47,317 bases of DNA from Synechococcus sp. UW140 (GTDB taxonomy: Bacteria; Cyanobacteriota; Cyanobacteriia; PCC-6307; Cyanobiaceae): NCBI GenBank assembly GCA_945875915.1, contig CAMCMT010000019.1, positions 1 to 47,317 on the forward strand, given 5' to 3'. The position numbers were made by a program, and so were the translations under genes. The number at the start of each line of letters is the position of its first letter. Position 1 is the first letter of the stretch. Of this stretch, positions 31,478-40,575 are shown in pieces. The notes below the pieces were generated by a model. It was not told the DNA's origin. It saw only the letters and a program-made list of their open reading frames with translations, and ran no database searches.

Positions 31478-31983
31478 CGGGAGGCGAGTAGTTGGCCTCC
31501 AGCCTCACAGACCGCCTGGACCACCTCTTCCATCAGGCCATCCCCGGCAACGGGCTGCCAGCTGGCCCGCCACTGGGGAATGCCGTTGATCGAGGTGTCG
31601 CGCATCAGTTCCTGGTCGCAGTCGATCTCGGAGACGTAGAGCTCGCTGCTGGGTTGGCGGGGGCGCCGTTCTTGGGTGGCAGCAGCGTCTTGGTTTAGGG
31701 CTTGGGGGGCTGGGATTGCAGCGGGCTCAATGGAGTCAGACTCGACGGCGGGCTGGAAGCGGCTTAAGACTGTGAGGGTGCCCTGCTTGCTCAGGCGCAG
31801 GCTGCCCAGATCCCACCATTGGCGGCCCGCTGCGGTGGAGGGCACCTCCTGCCACGCCACCGGGCCGGCCCAGGCTGGTTGGGGCTGGAGCCCGGCCAAG
31901 GGCAGCATCACCGCCAGCGCTAGAACCAGGGCCAGCGCCTGGCGCAAGCCATGGCCCCACCAGCACCCCCTGGCCCGGTTCAA
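31474..31983 (-). CDS. Secreted conserved-looking protein, 169 residues
   Basis: A signal peptide ([20 protein letters not shown], cut after about PAWA) is followed by a mature part with [35 protein letters not shown], a Pro/Ala/Gln-rich linker, and [20 protein letters not shown]. Two Cys residues (one near the centre, one near the end) could form a disulfide. No named family is recognised, although the layout resembles uncharacterised cyanobacterial periplasmic proteins. The start is TTG 31983, overlapping the accD stop (TTGA). Confidence 0.7.
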   Translation of the reverse strand: MNRARGCWWGHGLRQALALVLALAVMLPLAGLQPQPAWAGPVAWQEVPSTAAGRQWWDLGSLRLSKQGTLTVLSRFQPAVESDSIEPAAIPAPQALNQDAAATQERRPRQPSSELYVSEIDCDQELMRDTSINGIPQWRASWQPVAGDGLMEEVVQAVCEAGGQLLASR

Positions 31984-32879
31984 GCGGCCACCGTTGAGAC
32001 GGCTCCAGCGGCCACCCGGGGACGAACGCCATGGAGCCGCAGCAGGCCAGCCAGGGTCGCCTTCAATTTTGGCCGGGCAATGATGAAATCGACGAAGCCG
32101 TGGTCCTGCAAGTATTCGGCCGTTTGGAAGCCGTCGGGCAGTTTTTCGCGCAGGGTCTGTTCAATCACCCTGCGGCCGGCAAAGCCGATCAGGGCCTTGG
32201 GTTCGGCCAAGATAAGGTCGCCGAGCATGGCAAAGCTGGCCGTGACGCCGCCGGTGGTGGGGTGGGTGAGCAGGGGGATATAAAGCAGTTCGGCCTGGCG
32301 GTGGCGCTCTAGGGCGCCAGAGATCTTGGCCATCTGCATCAGGCTGAGCATCCCCTCTTGCATGCGCGCCCCGCCCGAAGCGCAAACAATCAGCACGGGC
32401 AGCCCCTGGGCCGTGGCCGTTTCGATCAGGCGGGTGAGTTTCTCGCCCACCACCGAGCCCATCGAGCCGCCCATGAAGCAGAAATCCATGGCCCCGATCG
32501 CCAGGGGTAGGCCCTCAATGCGGCAGATTCCAGTGCTCACCGCATCCTTGAGGCCGGTGGACTGCTGGGTGTCGCGGATGCGGTCGGCGTAACCGCGGCG
32601 ATCCTTGAAGCCGAGCGGATCGGTAGGGGAGAGCTCCAGGTCGAGGGGCTCAAAGCTGCCCGGATCAGCGATTAGGGCAATGCGAGTGGCGGCATCGATG
32701 CGGTGGTGGTGGCCGCAGTTGCCGCACACACTCGCATTGGCGAGGAGGTCCTTCCGATACACCACCAGGGCACATTCGGGGCATTTGCTCCAGAGGCCGT
32801 CGTCCTCACTGGCTTCCTGGCTGGAGCGCACCAGCGGGGCGTTCTTGCGGCGATCGGCAAACCAGTCGAACAGCGACAC
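31980..32879 (-). CDS. accD: Acetyl-CoA carboxylase carboxyltransferase beta subunit
   Basis: Carboxyltransferase subunit making malonyl-CoA for fatty-acid synthesis. The N-terminal zinc ribbon has [16 protein letters not shown] and [15 protein letters not shown] (four Cys). The crotonase-type core shows [40 protein letters not shown] and [23 protein letters not shown] 32879 begins [13 protein letters not shown]. Length 299 is normal. It leads an overlapping cluster with a secreted protein and an oxidoreductase, while accA is not in the window. Confidence 0.96.
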   Translation of the reverse strand: MSLFDWFADRRKNAPLVRSSQEASEDDGLWSKCPECALVVYRKDLLANASVCGNCGHHHRIDAATRIALIADPGSFEPLDLELSPTDPLGFKDRRGYADRIRDTQQSTGLKDAVSTGICRIEGLPLAIGAMDFCFMGGSMGSVVGEKLTRLIETATAQGLPVLIVCASGGARMQEGMLSLMQMAKISGALERHRQAELLYIPLLTHPTTGGVTASFAMLGDLILAEPKALIGFAGRRVIEQTLREKLPDGFQTAEYLQDHGFVDFIIARPKLKATLAGLLRLHGVRPRVAAGAVSTVAA

Positions 32880-32951
32880 GGAGCTAGCAGGAAACGGCAG
32901 TGGGTTGATGGCCAGGCGCTCCCGGGCTCGGGTAGCGCCGTCGTCACCTCA

Positions 32952-33854
32952 TTAAAGGCGTCCGACCCCCAGGAGGCCGCCGCCGAAGGCAGCGCCCAGC
33001 AGCTGGCTCCACCAGGGGGCACCGCCGATCCAGACGGCCAGGCCCCCCGCCGCCAGGTAGGGGCCGAAGGGGAACGGTTGGCCCCGCTTCAGCCGGCCGA
33101 TCAGCAGCAAGGCGCTGCCGAGCAATGCGCCACTGAGGAAGGCGAGGAACACCGCAATGCCCATGGCATAAAGCCCCAGCCAGGCCCCGAGCAGGGCTGT
33201 CAACTTGGCATCGCCCAGGCCCAGGGCAGGTTTGCCCAGCAGGCGTTGGGCCAGGGCGCTCAGACCTTCCATCGCCAGCAGGCCGGCGGCGGCGGCGATC
33301 AGGTGATCCAGCAGTAGGCGACTGCCCACCCCACCCCCTTGGCGGTAGCCGGCGAGGGCAGTCACGGCCAGGCCCAGCAGCAGGCCCCAGCGGCAGAGGG
33401 GTTCGGGCAGCCAGAGGAGGTCGAGGTCGATCAGCACCATGGGCAGCAGCACGCTGGCCAGGAGCCAGCCCGCAGCCACCAGCCACCAGTCGATCGGGCC
33501 GCTCGCGAACCAGATGGTTCCCCCAGCCAGGGGCGGGGTGGCCAGGAAGATCGCCACCCAGAGGCCTGCGCCCAGCAGCTCCACGGCCGGGTAGCGGGGG
33601 CTAATCAGGGCGCCGCAGTGGCGGCAGCGGCCCCGCAGCACCAGCCAGCCCAGCACGGGGATGTTCTCGAACCAGGCCAGGCGTGTGCCGCAGTGGGGGC
33701 AGTGGCTGGGGGGCAACACCACCGATTCCTGGCGCGGCAATCGCCAGGCCACCACATTGAGAAAGCTGCCCACGCAGGCGCCCAGCAGGGCGACGCCGAT
33801 GCCTAGGAGGCCAAAACCCGGGCTCGAGGTTCCCATGCTGGCGGGATCTGGCAT
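32952..33854 (-). CDS. pilD: Prepilin peptidase (type IV leader peptidase)
   Basis: Bifunctional membrane aspartyl protease and N-methyltransferase that processes type IV pilins. The N-terminal methyltransferase region has CVGSFLNVVAWRLPRQESVV and the zinc site with CPHC and CRHC. The protease domain has the Asp in MVLIDLDLLWLPEPL and the GxGD motif in ALGLGDAKLTALLGA. About seven to eight membrane helices are visible. ATG 33854 (300 residues) is preferred to 33971 (339) because the extra head has no resemblance to the family; ATG 33836 is also possible. Confidence 0.92.
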   Translation of the reverse strand: MPDPASMGTSSPGFGLLGIGVALLGACVGSFLNVVAWRLPRQESVVLPPSHCPHCGTRLAWFENIPVLGWLVLRGRCRHCGALISPRYPAVELLGAGLWVAIFLATPPLAGGTIWFASGPIDWWLVAAGWLLASVLLPMVLIDLDLLWLPEPLCRWGLLLGLAVTALAGYRQGGGVGSRLLLDHLIAAAAGLLAMEGLSALAQRLLGKPALGLGDAKLTALLGAWLGLYAMGIAVFLAFLSGALLGSALLLIGRLKRGQPFPFGPYLAAGGLAVWIGGAPWWSQLLGAAFGGGLLGVGRL

Positions 33855-34075
33855 GGGGACCCCAATGGTGGCTAGGTGCGGCAGGGCGCTTGCCGCTGCG
33901 CCCAGATCCTCCCCAAGGCGATCCAGGCCCGTGAGCCCCAAGGCGGCAACTCCCCAAACCATCCCTGTCATGCGAATAAACGCCGGCCTGCCAGGGCCGG
34001 TGCGGTGCTTTGCATCCTGCTGCCGGAGCTGGCCCCTGGCGATCGCTTATCGATCCTGTTCACCGCCAGACACGT

Positions 34076-34387
34076 TCAGGTACCCTCACGCCCGGGTGAG
34101 CGGAAGGGAGCGCGGGGGCTGCGCGGCCGCGCCCTGCCGCCCCGGATCAGATCAAGGGGCACAAATTGCTCGTCGGGCAGGAGAACCGGTAGCTCAAACA
34201 CGGCCCGCCCCAGATCGCCCTGGCCAGCCAGCACGATGCCGATCGGTTCGCCACCGCAAGGGCATTGCTCCAGGTAGGTGAAATAGATGCGGCGGGCGCG
34301 GCCGATCAGGTCGCCACTGTTGATCCGATCCCAGCGCAAAGGGCTTTTCAAGGGTGAACCCTGAAAAGCCCCCGCGGCCTCAATCAC
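34076..34387 (-). CDS. Conserved-looking protein downstream of phosphoribulokinase
   Basis: A protein of up to 103 residues with the striking core RINSGDLIGRARRIYFTYLE, QCPCGGEPIGIVLAGQGDLG and RAVFELPVLLPDEQFVPLDL. The CPCG motif could bind a metal. The family is not known to me. The annotated GTG start at 34387 lies upstream of a strong hairpin (34341-34371); TTG codons at 34351 (within the hairpin) or 34339 would start within or after it. It is probably transcribed by read-through from prk or from a promoter near the hairpin. Confidence 0.65.
   Translation of the reverse strand: MIEAAGAFQGSPLKSPLRWDRINSGDLIGRARRIYFTYLEQCPCGGEPIGIVLAGQGDLGRAVFELPVLLPDEQFVPLDLIRGGRARPRSPRAPFRSPGREGT
34341..34371 (-). 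terminator. Long hairpin, probable terminator after phosphoribulokinase
   Basis: GGGCTTTTC / GAAAAGCCC plus AGGG / CCCT around a TGAA loop, with one bulged A: almost every base in 31 is paired. On the minus strand it is followed by TTTGCG, giving a weak T tract. It starts 93 bp after the prk stop. It overlaps the 5' end of the next ORF. Confidence 0.7.
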
Positions 34388-34463
34388 AAAGGATGGGACG
34401 GATCGTTTTGGTGGGAGAGCTGAAGCCGTGACTGGGTCCGGCGGATCGGCCCAGCGTAGGCGC

Positions 34464-35366
34464 TCAAGCCAGTCTCTTCTTCTCTTCGATCAGGCGATGG
34501 ATGATCGGCGTGAGAATCAGTTCCATGGCGAAGCCCATCTTGCCGCCGTTGACCACGATCGAGGTGGGACTGGACATGAAGGAATCGTGGATCATGCTTA
34601 GCAGGTTCTGGAAGTCGATCCCCCACTTCTCGCGGGCGCCCTTACGGAAGTGGATGATCACGAAGCTCTCATCCGGGCTGGGGATGTTCCGGATTGTGAA
34701 CGGGTTGGAGGTGTCCACGGTTGGCACCCGCTGGAAGTTGATGTCCGTGCGGCTGAACTGGGGGCAGATGTGGTTGATGTAATCCGGCATGCGGCGCAGG
34801 ATTGTGTCCACGGTCGCCTCGGCTGAGTAGCCCCGCTCGGCGTTGTCGCGGGCGATCTTCTGGATCCACTCCAGGTTGACGATTGGCACCACACCCACCA
34901 GCAGGTCAGCCAGGCCGGCCACGTCGTAGCCCTCACCGACAACGCCGCCGTGCAGGCCTTCATAGAAGAGCAGGTCGGTGCCGGCGGGAATCGGCTCCCA
35001 AGGGGTGAACTGGCCCGGGTTGAGGCTGGTGCCGAGGCGGTCGTTGTGCTCGGCGGCCTCGTCGAAGGAGTGCAGGTAGTAGCGCTTTTCGCCGCTGCTG
35101 CTGGCGCCGTAGCTCGCAAACAGTTCGCCCAGCTTGTCGAAGAGGTTGGCCTCGGGACCAAAATGGGAGAAGTTTTCGCCTTTGGCCAGGGCCTCGGCCA
35201 TGGCCACCTTCATCTCGGCCCGCTCGAAGCGGTGGTAGCTGTCGCCTTCCACCACGGCGGGGGTGATGTCTTCGCGCTTGAAAATCTGCTCAAAGGCGCG
35301 CTTGACGGTGCTGGTCCCTGCGCCAGAGGAACCGGTAACGGAAACAACCGGGTGACGCTTCGACAT
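34464..35366 (-). CDS. prk: Phosphoribulokinase, proteobacterial-like (class I type)
   Basis: Phosphorylates ribulose 5-phosphate to the RuBisCO substrate, so is central to the Calvin cycle. The P-loop is in VVSVTGSSGAGTSTVKRAFE, followed by VEGDSYHRFERAEMKVAMAE and the catalytic region FYEGLHGGVVGEGYDVAGLA. Length is 300 residues. The sequence looks like the proteobacterial (class I) enzyme, not the about 330-residue plant/beta-cyanobacterial enzyme: it has only one Cys (HICPQF), so the N-terminal Cys pair for thioredoxin/CP12 control is absent. This is expected for alpha-cyanobacteria. The 36-bp gap plus upstream leuB suggest a cluster. Confidence 0.95.
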   Translation of the reverse strand: MSKRHPVVSVTGSSGAGTSTVKRAFEQIFKREDITPAVVEGDSYHRFERAEMKVAMAEALAKGENFSHFGPEANLFDKLGELFASYGASSSGEKRYYLHSFDEAAEHNDRLGTSLNPGQFTPWEPIPAGTDLLFYEGLHGGVVGEGYDVAGLADLLVGVVPIVNLEWIQKIARDNAERGYSAEATVDTILRRMPDYINHICPQFSRTDINFQRVPTVDTSNPFTIRNIPSPDESFVIIHFRKGAREKWGIDFQNLLSMIHDSFMSSPTSIVVNGGKMGFAMELILTPIIHRLIEEKKRLA

Positions 35367-35446
35367 CGGCGCAGGGGGAGGAAAACCGGTGCTGAGTTTG
35401 GCAGGTCGCAGGGCCAGGCCCCGATCGGCTGCGGGCCGGCCAAGGA

Positions 35447-36529
35447 TTAGGCCGCCAAGGCCGCCAGCAGGTGCTCGCCCATGGCCTGGCAGCCCAGCTG
35501 CACGCAGCCCGGGGCCATGAGGTCGCCGGTGCGGTAGCCGGCGTCAAGCACCGTGTCCACCGCCGATTCCAGGGCCAGGGCCGCCGCCTCCTGCTTCAGC
35601 CCCACCCGCAGCAACATGGCGGCGCTTAGCACCATTGCCATTGGGTTGGCCTTGTCCAGGCCTGCGATGTCGGGGGCGGAGCCATGGATCGGCTCAAACA
35701 GGCCAGGACCCTCGCTGCCCAAGGAGGCCGAAGGCAGCATGCCAATTGAGCCGGTGAGCATGGCGGCCTCGTCGCTGAGGATGTCGCCGAACAGGTTGCT
35801 GGTCAGCAGCACGTCGAATTGGCGGGGCGCACGCACGAGCTGCATGGCGGCGTTGTCCACGTACATGTGGCTGAGCTCCACGCCCGGATAGCGCTGGCCC
35901 ATGGCCACGACCCGGTCGCGCCAGAGCTGGCTGACGTCCAGCACATTGGCCTTATCCACCGAGCAGAGCCGGCCACCCCTAGCCAGCGCTATGTCGAAGC
36001 CCACCTTGGCGATCCGGTCGATCTCGTAGTCGAAGTAGGCCATCGTGTTGAAGGCGCGCACCTGGCCATTGGCCTCGATGCGCCCCTTGGGGGTGCCGAA
36101 GTACACGCCGCCGGTGAGCTCGCGCACCACCATCAAATCCACTCCCTCGATCACCTCGCGCTTCAGGCTGCTGGCGTCCACCAGGGCCGGCAGGATCTTG
36201 ACCGGGCGCAGGTTGGCGAAGAGGCCCATGCCGGAGCGCAGGCCGAGCAGGCCGGTTTCGGGCCGCTGCTCCCGCGGCAGGCTGTCGTATTGGGGCGAGC
36301 CGATCGCTGCCAGCAACACCGCATCGGCGGCCTGGCAGGCCGCCAGGGTTCTGGCGGGTAGGGGTTCGCCGCAGGCATCAATGGCGGCGCCGCCGATCGG
36401 CTGCTCGTTGTAGCTGAGGCTGAAGCCATGGCGGTCGCTGACCGCATCGAGCAGCTGGCGGGCCACCGCCGTGATTTCCGGGCCGATGCCGTCGCCGCTC
36501 AGAAGCGTGATCCGGTAGCTCGTCATCAC
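35447..36529 (-). CDS. leuB: 3-Isopropylmalate dehydrogenase
   Basis: Oxidises and decarboxylates 3-isopropylmalate in leucine synthesis, NAD-dependent. The 360-residue protein starts [20 protein letters not shown], with [60 protein letters not shown] and the signature [41 protein letters not shown] and the catalytic Lys and Tyr regions are in place. It is upstream of prk on the same strand with about 80 bp between. Confidence 0.97.
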   Translation of the reverse strand: MMTSYRITLLSGDGIGPEITAVARQLLDAVSDRHGFSLSYNEQPIGGAAIDACGEPLPARTLAACQAADAVLLAAIGSPQYDSLPREQRPETGLLGLRSGMGLFANLRPVKILPALVDASSLKREVIEGVDLMVVRELTGGVYFGTPKGRIEANGQVRAFNTMAYFDYEIDRIAKVGFDIALARGGRLCSVDKANVLDVSQLWRDRVVAMGQRYPGVELSHMYVDNAAMQLVRAPRQFDVLLTSNLFGDILSDEAAMLTGSIGMLPSASLGSEGPGLFEPIHGSAPDIAGLDKANPMAMVLSAAMLLRVGLKQEAAALALESAVDTVLDAGYRTGDLMAPGCVQLGCQAMGEHLLAALAA

Positions 36530-36590
36530 AGCAGGGCCGGCGGCGCCGGAACCAGGGGGCAGCCCGCGAGGTTACTGGCCGTCCTGGCGC

Positions 36591-37628
36591 TCACTCGCCT
36601 TGGTTTTTGAGCTGGCGCAGGCTGCGGGCCATGTCGGGCAGCTTGTTGAACACGGCTGAGCAGCGCAGCCAGAGGCGGTTAGGGATAGCGGGGTAGCCAC
36701 TCACCACCTCGCCGGCGGCCACATCGCCGTGGATGCCCGATTTGGACGAAGCAATCGCCCGATCGCCGATTGTGGCCCGGTTGGCCACCCCCACCTGGCC
36801 GGCCAGGATCACGCCGTTGCCCAACTTGGCGCCGCCGGCAATGCCCACCTGGGCCGCCAGGGCACAGCCCCGCCCGGTCACCACCCCATGGCCGATGTGG
36901 ACCAGGTTGTCGATCTTGGTGCCGGCGCCGATGCGGGTTTCGCCCACCGAGGGCCGGTCGATCGTGCTGCCGCAGCCCACCTCCACCCCCTCTTCCAGCA
37001 CCACCAGGCCGGTTTGGGGCATCTTGCGCCAGCCGCTGGCCGTGGGCACAAAGCCAAAGCCCTCCGAGCCCACCACGGCGTTGGAATGGACGACGCAGCC
37101 GCGGCCCAGTCGGCTGCCTGGATGGAGAACGGCACCGGCGTAGAGCTCACAGCCCTCGCCCACTTCGACGTCGCCGTAAACCACTACGCCGGGATGGAGG
37201 ATCGAGCCGGCGCCAAGGCTGCTGCCCGCCGCCACCACCCCATGGGCGCCGACATGGACGCCGGGGCCAATCGTCGCCCCGGGATCGACGACGGCGCTGG
37301 CATGGATGCCTGCGGGCGGACGCTGGCGGGGATAGAGGGCGTCGAGGGCCTCGGCAAAGGCCAGCCTCGGATTGCGGAGGGCCACCCAGGCCAGGCCTTG
37401 GCCCGTGGCCTGCTCCTGCAGCTCCGGGTCCTGGGGGATCAGCAGGGCGCTGGCGCCGCAGCCGGCCAGGGCCGCCGCCAGGGCATGGCCGGGTTCTAAA
37501 AAACTCAGCTGGCCCGCTGCCGCCTGGTCCAGGGCTGCGGCGCTTGTGAGTTCGGGGTCACCCGCCAGGTGCCTGGGGGTGTACTCCTGCAGCTCCCCCA
37601 GCTGGATGAGCAGGTCGCTGAAGCGCAT
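36591..37628 (-). CDS. lpxD: UDP-3-O-(3-hydroxymyristoyl)glucosamine N-acyltransferase
   Basis: Adds the N-acyl chain in lipid A synthesis, acting as a trimer. After an N-terminal uridine-binding domain ([20 protein letters not shown]), the protein is a left-handed beta-helix of hexapeptide repeats, for example [40 protein letters not shown] and [20 protein letters not shown], the last containing the catalytic-type His. ATG 37628 gives 345 residues, the family length; the longer frame to 37688 is not needed. It lies 61 bp upstream of leuB. Confidence 0.95.
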   Translation of the reverse strand: MRFSDLLIQLGELQEYTPRHLAGDPELTSAAALDQAAAGQLSFLEPGHALAAALAGCGASALLIPQDPELQEQATGQGLAWVALRNPRLAFAEALDALYPRQRPPAGIHASAVVDPGATIGPGVHVGAHGVVAAGSSLGAGSILHPGVVVYGDVEVGEGCELYAGAVLHPGSRLGRGCVVHSNAVVGSEGFGFVPTASGWRKMPQTGLVVLEEGVEVGCGSTIDRPSVGETRIGAGTKIDNLVHIGHGVVTGRGCALAAQVGIAGGAKLGNGVILAGQVGVANRATIGDRAIASSKSGIHGDVAAGEVVSGYPAIPNRLWLRCSAVFNKLPDMARSLRQLKNQGE

Positions 37629-37690
37629 GGCCGGGCTCGACTGGGCTGGCGCGGATGCTAGGGCCGGGGAACCTCCCGTCCCTAGCACCC

Positions 37691-38824
37691 TTATTCGGGT
37701 TGTAGGAGTGGTGCCGTCTGGCTTGTGGTCAACACCAGCTGGTCGCGATGCACCACCGCATCCCCCACCGCTCCGAGCCGCTGCCGCACCGCCTCGCTGC
37801 TCTGGCCGAGCACCTGGGTCAGTTCCTCGCTGCCGAGGGCCGTTAGGCCCCGTCCCAGTTCGCGGCCATCGAGGCTGAGCAGGCGTACCGCATCCCGCCT
37901 GGAGAACGTGCCCTCGATGGCGCGGATGCCGACGGCCAGCAGGGAGGCGCCCCGCTCAAGTAAGGCCCGCTCGGCGCCGGCATCGATGGTGAGGCTGCCC
38001 TTGGGCAGCAGGGCATGGGCCAGCCAGCCCTTGCGATCGGCCAAGGGCTGGGGACTGGGATGAAAGAGGGTGCCCACTGGCTCGCCGGCGAGTAAGGCTT
38101 CCAGCACCGCCGGGTCGCGGCCATCGGCCAGGCGCACCCGGATGCCGCTGGCCGTGGCGATGCGGGCGGCAGCCAGTTTGGTGGTCATGCCGCCCGTGCC
38201 CCAGCGGCCGCCGCCGCTGGCGGCGCTACTGAGCTGCTCCAGCTCCACCAGGCTGGTCACCTCGGCGATCGGCCTGGCTTCGGCATCACTGCGGGGATCG
38301 CCTGAATAGAGGGCATCGACATCGGTGAGCAACACCAGTTCATCGGCGCCGATCGCCACGGCCACCAGGGCGGACAGGGTGTCGTTGTCGCCGAAACGCA
38401 GTTCATCGGTGGCCAGGGTGTCGTTTTCATTGACCACCGGCGTCACCCCCCAGCACAGGAGTTGGTCCAGGGTGCGGCAGGCGTTTTGATAACGGCGCCG
38501 CGAGGCCAGATCGCCCCGGGTGAGTAGCACCTGGGCGACGCTGCGGCCGTGGCTGGCAAAGCTTTGGTCGTAGAGGCCCATCAGCCGGCCCTGGCCCACG
38601 GCGGCGGCGGCCTGGAGGGCCTCCAGCTCCCTGGGGCGCTCCAGCAGGCCGAGGGCCTGGCAGCCGAGGCCAACGGCGCCGCTGGTGACCAGGGCCACCG
38701 GTTCGCCCCGTTGCCACAGGCCGCTCAAACTGGCGGCCAGGTCGGCAATGACGGCGGCGGTGCTGCGGCCTTCCAGGCCCCGCAACAGGCTGGTGCCCAC
38801 CTTGATGACCCGGCGCTGTCCCAT
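37691..38824 (-). CDS. proB: Glutamate 5-kinase
   Basis: First enzyme of proline synthesis. The amino-acid kinase domain starts [20 protein letters not shown], then [40 protein letters not shown] and [40 protein letters not shown] is the nucleotide and glutamate-binding loop. The C-terminal PUA domain lies at about residues 290-377 ([20 protein letters not shown]). Length 377 is normal. It lies 62 bp upstream of lpxD on the same strand. Confidence 0.96.
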   Translation of the reverse strand: MGQRRVIKVGTSLLRGLEGRSTAAVIADLAASLSGLWQRGEPVALVTSGAVGLGCQALGLLERPRELEALQAAAAVGQGRLMGLYDQSFASHGRSVAQVLLTRGDLASRRRYQNACRTLDQLLCWGVTPVVNENDTLATDELRFGDNDTLSALVAVAIGADELVLLTDVDALYSGDPRSDAEARPIAEVTSLVELEQLSSAASGGGRWGTGGMTTKLAAARIATASGIRVRLADGRDPAVLEALLAGEPVGTLFHPSPQPLADRKGWLAHALLPKGSLTIDAGAERALLERGASLLAVGIRAIEGTFSRRDAVRLLSLDGRELGRGLTALGSEELTQVLGQSSEAVRQRLGAVGDAVVHRDQLVLTTSQTAPLLQPE

Positions 38825-38866
38825 GGAGTGAATGGCGGCTAAAGCTGTGAGGCTGGTGCTCTTTGG

Positions 38867-39379
38867 CTAATGCAGGTCCGCGCCCAACCAGCGGGCTAGG
38901 CGCACCTCAGCAGCTTGGAGTCGGTCCCGCTGGCAGGGCTGGCCGGCCTGATCCACGGGCTTGACAAGCACCGTGAACAGGCCCATGCGGTTGCCGGCGA
39001 GCACATCGGTGAACAGTCGGTCCCCCACTAGGGCGACCTGGCCATGGGGCAGCTGCAGGTCGGCCAGCACCCGCCGTAGGGCGCTACGTCGTGGTTTGCC
39101 GGCCGCTGTGGTGAAGCTCACGCCCAGTTGGTGGGCCACGGCGCCGATGCGATCGCGAGAGGGGTTGTTGCTGAAAAGATGCAGATGCAATTCAGCCTTG
39201 GCCTGCTGCAGCCAGAGCTCGACCGGCGCCGGTAGCTGGGCTTGGCGCCGGGGCAGCAGGGTGCGGTCCACATCGAGCACCAGGGCGCGGATCCCCTGGC
39301 GCCGGAAGGGCTCCAGAGGTAACTCGGCCAAGGTGCCACTGGCAAGCCAGTCCGGCTGCAGCAGGCGCGGCAAGCTCAC
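38867..39379 (-). CDS. YqeG-family HAD phosphatase
   Basis: HAD superfamily subfamily IIIA phosphatase of the YqeG type, 170 residues. The nucleophile motif is ALVLDVDRTLLPRRQAQLPA (DxD with T), motif II is in LHLHLFSNNPSRDRIGAVA, motif III includes GKPRRSALRRVL and motif IV VALVGDRLFTDVLAGNRMGL. Plant homologues include a plastid phosphatidylglycerophosphate phosphatase, so a role in phosphatidylglycerol synthesis is possible. The ATG overlaps the stop of the upstream DUF3727 gene by a few bases. Confidence 0.88.
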   Translation of the reverse strand: MSLPRLLQPDWLASGTLAELPLEPFRRQGIRALVLDVDRTLLPRRQAQLPAPVELWLQQAKAELHLHLFSNNPSRDRIGAVAHQLGVSFTTAAGKPRRSALRRVLADLQLPHGQVALVGDRLFTDVLAGNRMGLFTVLVKPVDQAGQPCQRDRLQAAEVRLARWLGADLH

Positions 39380-39945
39380 CCGTTGCCCTCCCGTTCGTCC
39401 AATTCGGCCTCGATCCGGGGCTGGATGCGCTCGAATTCCTCGTCTTCCACCAGCACGCCGACGCCGTCCTCTAAGCGGGCCACCACAAAGAAGGGATCAA
39501 GCGGAATGTAGAGACCGTATTCCTGGTCACCGGAACGGAACTGGATCAACATTTCGTAGAGGTCGCTGTCGTCCTCGTCGTCGTCCTCACCCTCGAGTTC
39601 GTCCTCGAGCTCGTCGAGATCGGGTTCATCGAGCTCGCCACTCACGGTCAGGGTGACGGCCGAGCGGACCAGGATGAGATCGTGTTCCTGTAAAACCACA
39701 TCGGCCACCGACAGGATCGCCTCGGCGCCGTCAAGTTCTTCGATCACCTCGTCTTCGCCATCCTCCTCGGCGGCAATGCGAACCAGGCAGACAGGGGTGT
39801 CAACGGGGGTGAGCAGGGCGTAATCGTGGCCGTCTAGGGGGATCAGCTGCTCAAGGAAACAAAGTAGTTGCAAGCCCTGGCTGTCTTTGACGAGCACCGT
39901 GGGCACATCACCGGATCCGGAGGAATTGGAGCCTTCGGCACTCAT
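39376..39945 (-). CDS. DUF3727 family acidic protein
   Basis: A 189-residue acidic protein with the DUF3727 pattern: VPTVLVKDSQGLQLLCFLEQ, LIPLDGHDYALLTPVDTPVC and VLQEHDLILVRSAVTLTVSG. A long run of Glu and Asp sits between about residues 104 and 130 (PDLDELEDELEGEDDDEDDS), then YEMLIQFRSGDQEYGLYIPL. Function is unknown; the plant relative is plastid-targeted. The stop overlaps the ATG of the YqeG gene, and 9 bp separate it from ruvX, so these are probably one operon. Confidence 0.85.
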   Translation of the reverse strand: MSAEGSNSSGSGDVPTVLVKDSQGLQLLCFLEQLIPLDGHDYALLTPVDTPVCLVRIAAEEDGEDEVIEELDGAEAILSVADVVLQEHDLILVRSAVTLTVSGELDEPDLDELEDELEGEDDDEDDSDLYEMLIQFRSGDQEYGLYIPLDPFFVVARLEDGVGVLVEDEEFERIQPRIEAELDEREGNG

Positions 39946-39954
39946 GGGGAATTT

Positions 39955-40575
39955 TCAGATCTCTTTAGAGTGTCTCAGAGAGCTCTCCTTGGCCACGGCT
40001 TCGTTCCCGATGGGCTCCCCTTCTGAGGCCCCATGGCTAGCCCCACTGGGGTCTCCCCCAGCAGCCCCGACCAGGGTGGCTTCGGGACCTTCCTGAAGCC
40101 ATTGCTGCAACAACAGGGCGGCGGCGGCGCTGTCCAGGGCGCCCGAGCGGTCGCCCTGGAGCCCGTGCAACTCGGCCGCGGCCCAACTACTGCCGTATTC
40201 GTTCACCCAGGCCAAAGGCAGCTCCAGGGCCCGGGCCAGGCGCTCGCCGTAACGCCGGCAATGGAGTGCCTGCTCGGTGGGCTGCTGCTGGGCGTCGAGG
40301 GGCAGGCCCACCACCAAGGCCCGCACCCGCCGCTCGCTCACCAGCCGTTGGAGCTGGGCCAGGTCGTCTGGGAAGCGGCCGCGGCGCAGGGCCGGTAGGG
40401 GACTGACGCAGATCCCTAGGCCATCACAGCCGGCCAGGCCAATGCGGCGCCGGCCCACATCGATGGCCAGCACCGAGCGGGGCTGGGGCGGCCGGCGAGA
40501 CTGGGGCGGCCGAAGGGAGGTTGGGGCTGTCAGCGGCCCAGGGGAGTGGGCAGGGGCCGGCGCCGTGGCTGCCAT
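39955..40575 (-). CDS. ruvX: Putative Holliday junction resolvase (YqgF/RuvX)
   Basis: RNase H-fold protein of the RuvX family, involved in ribosomal RNA end processing or recombination. The core begins SVLAIDVGRRRIGLAGCDGL (Asp in the first strand), followed by VSERRVRALVVGLPLDAQQQ, LPLAWVNEYGSSWAAAEL and DSAAAALLLQQWL. The N-terminal 33 residues and the C-terminal 40 are low-complexity additions. The start is ATG 40575, overlapping the end of the upstream gene by 46 bp; a later start cannot be excluded. Confidence 0.88.
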   Translation of the reverse strand: MAATAPAPAHSPGPLTAPTSLRPPQSRRPPQPRSVLAIDVGRRRIGLAGCDGLGICVSPLPALRRGRFPDDLAQLQRLVSERRVRALVVGLPLDAQQQPTEQALHCRRYGERLARALELPLAWVNEYGSSWAAAELHGLQGDRSGALDSAAAALLLQQWLQEGPEATLVGAAGGDPSGASHGASEGEPIGNEAVAKESSLRHSKEI

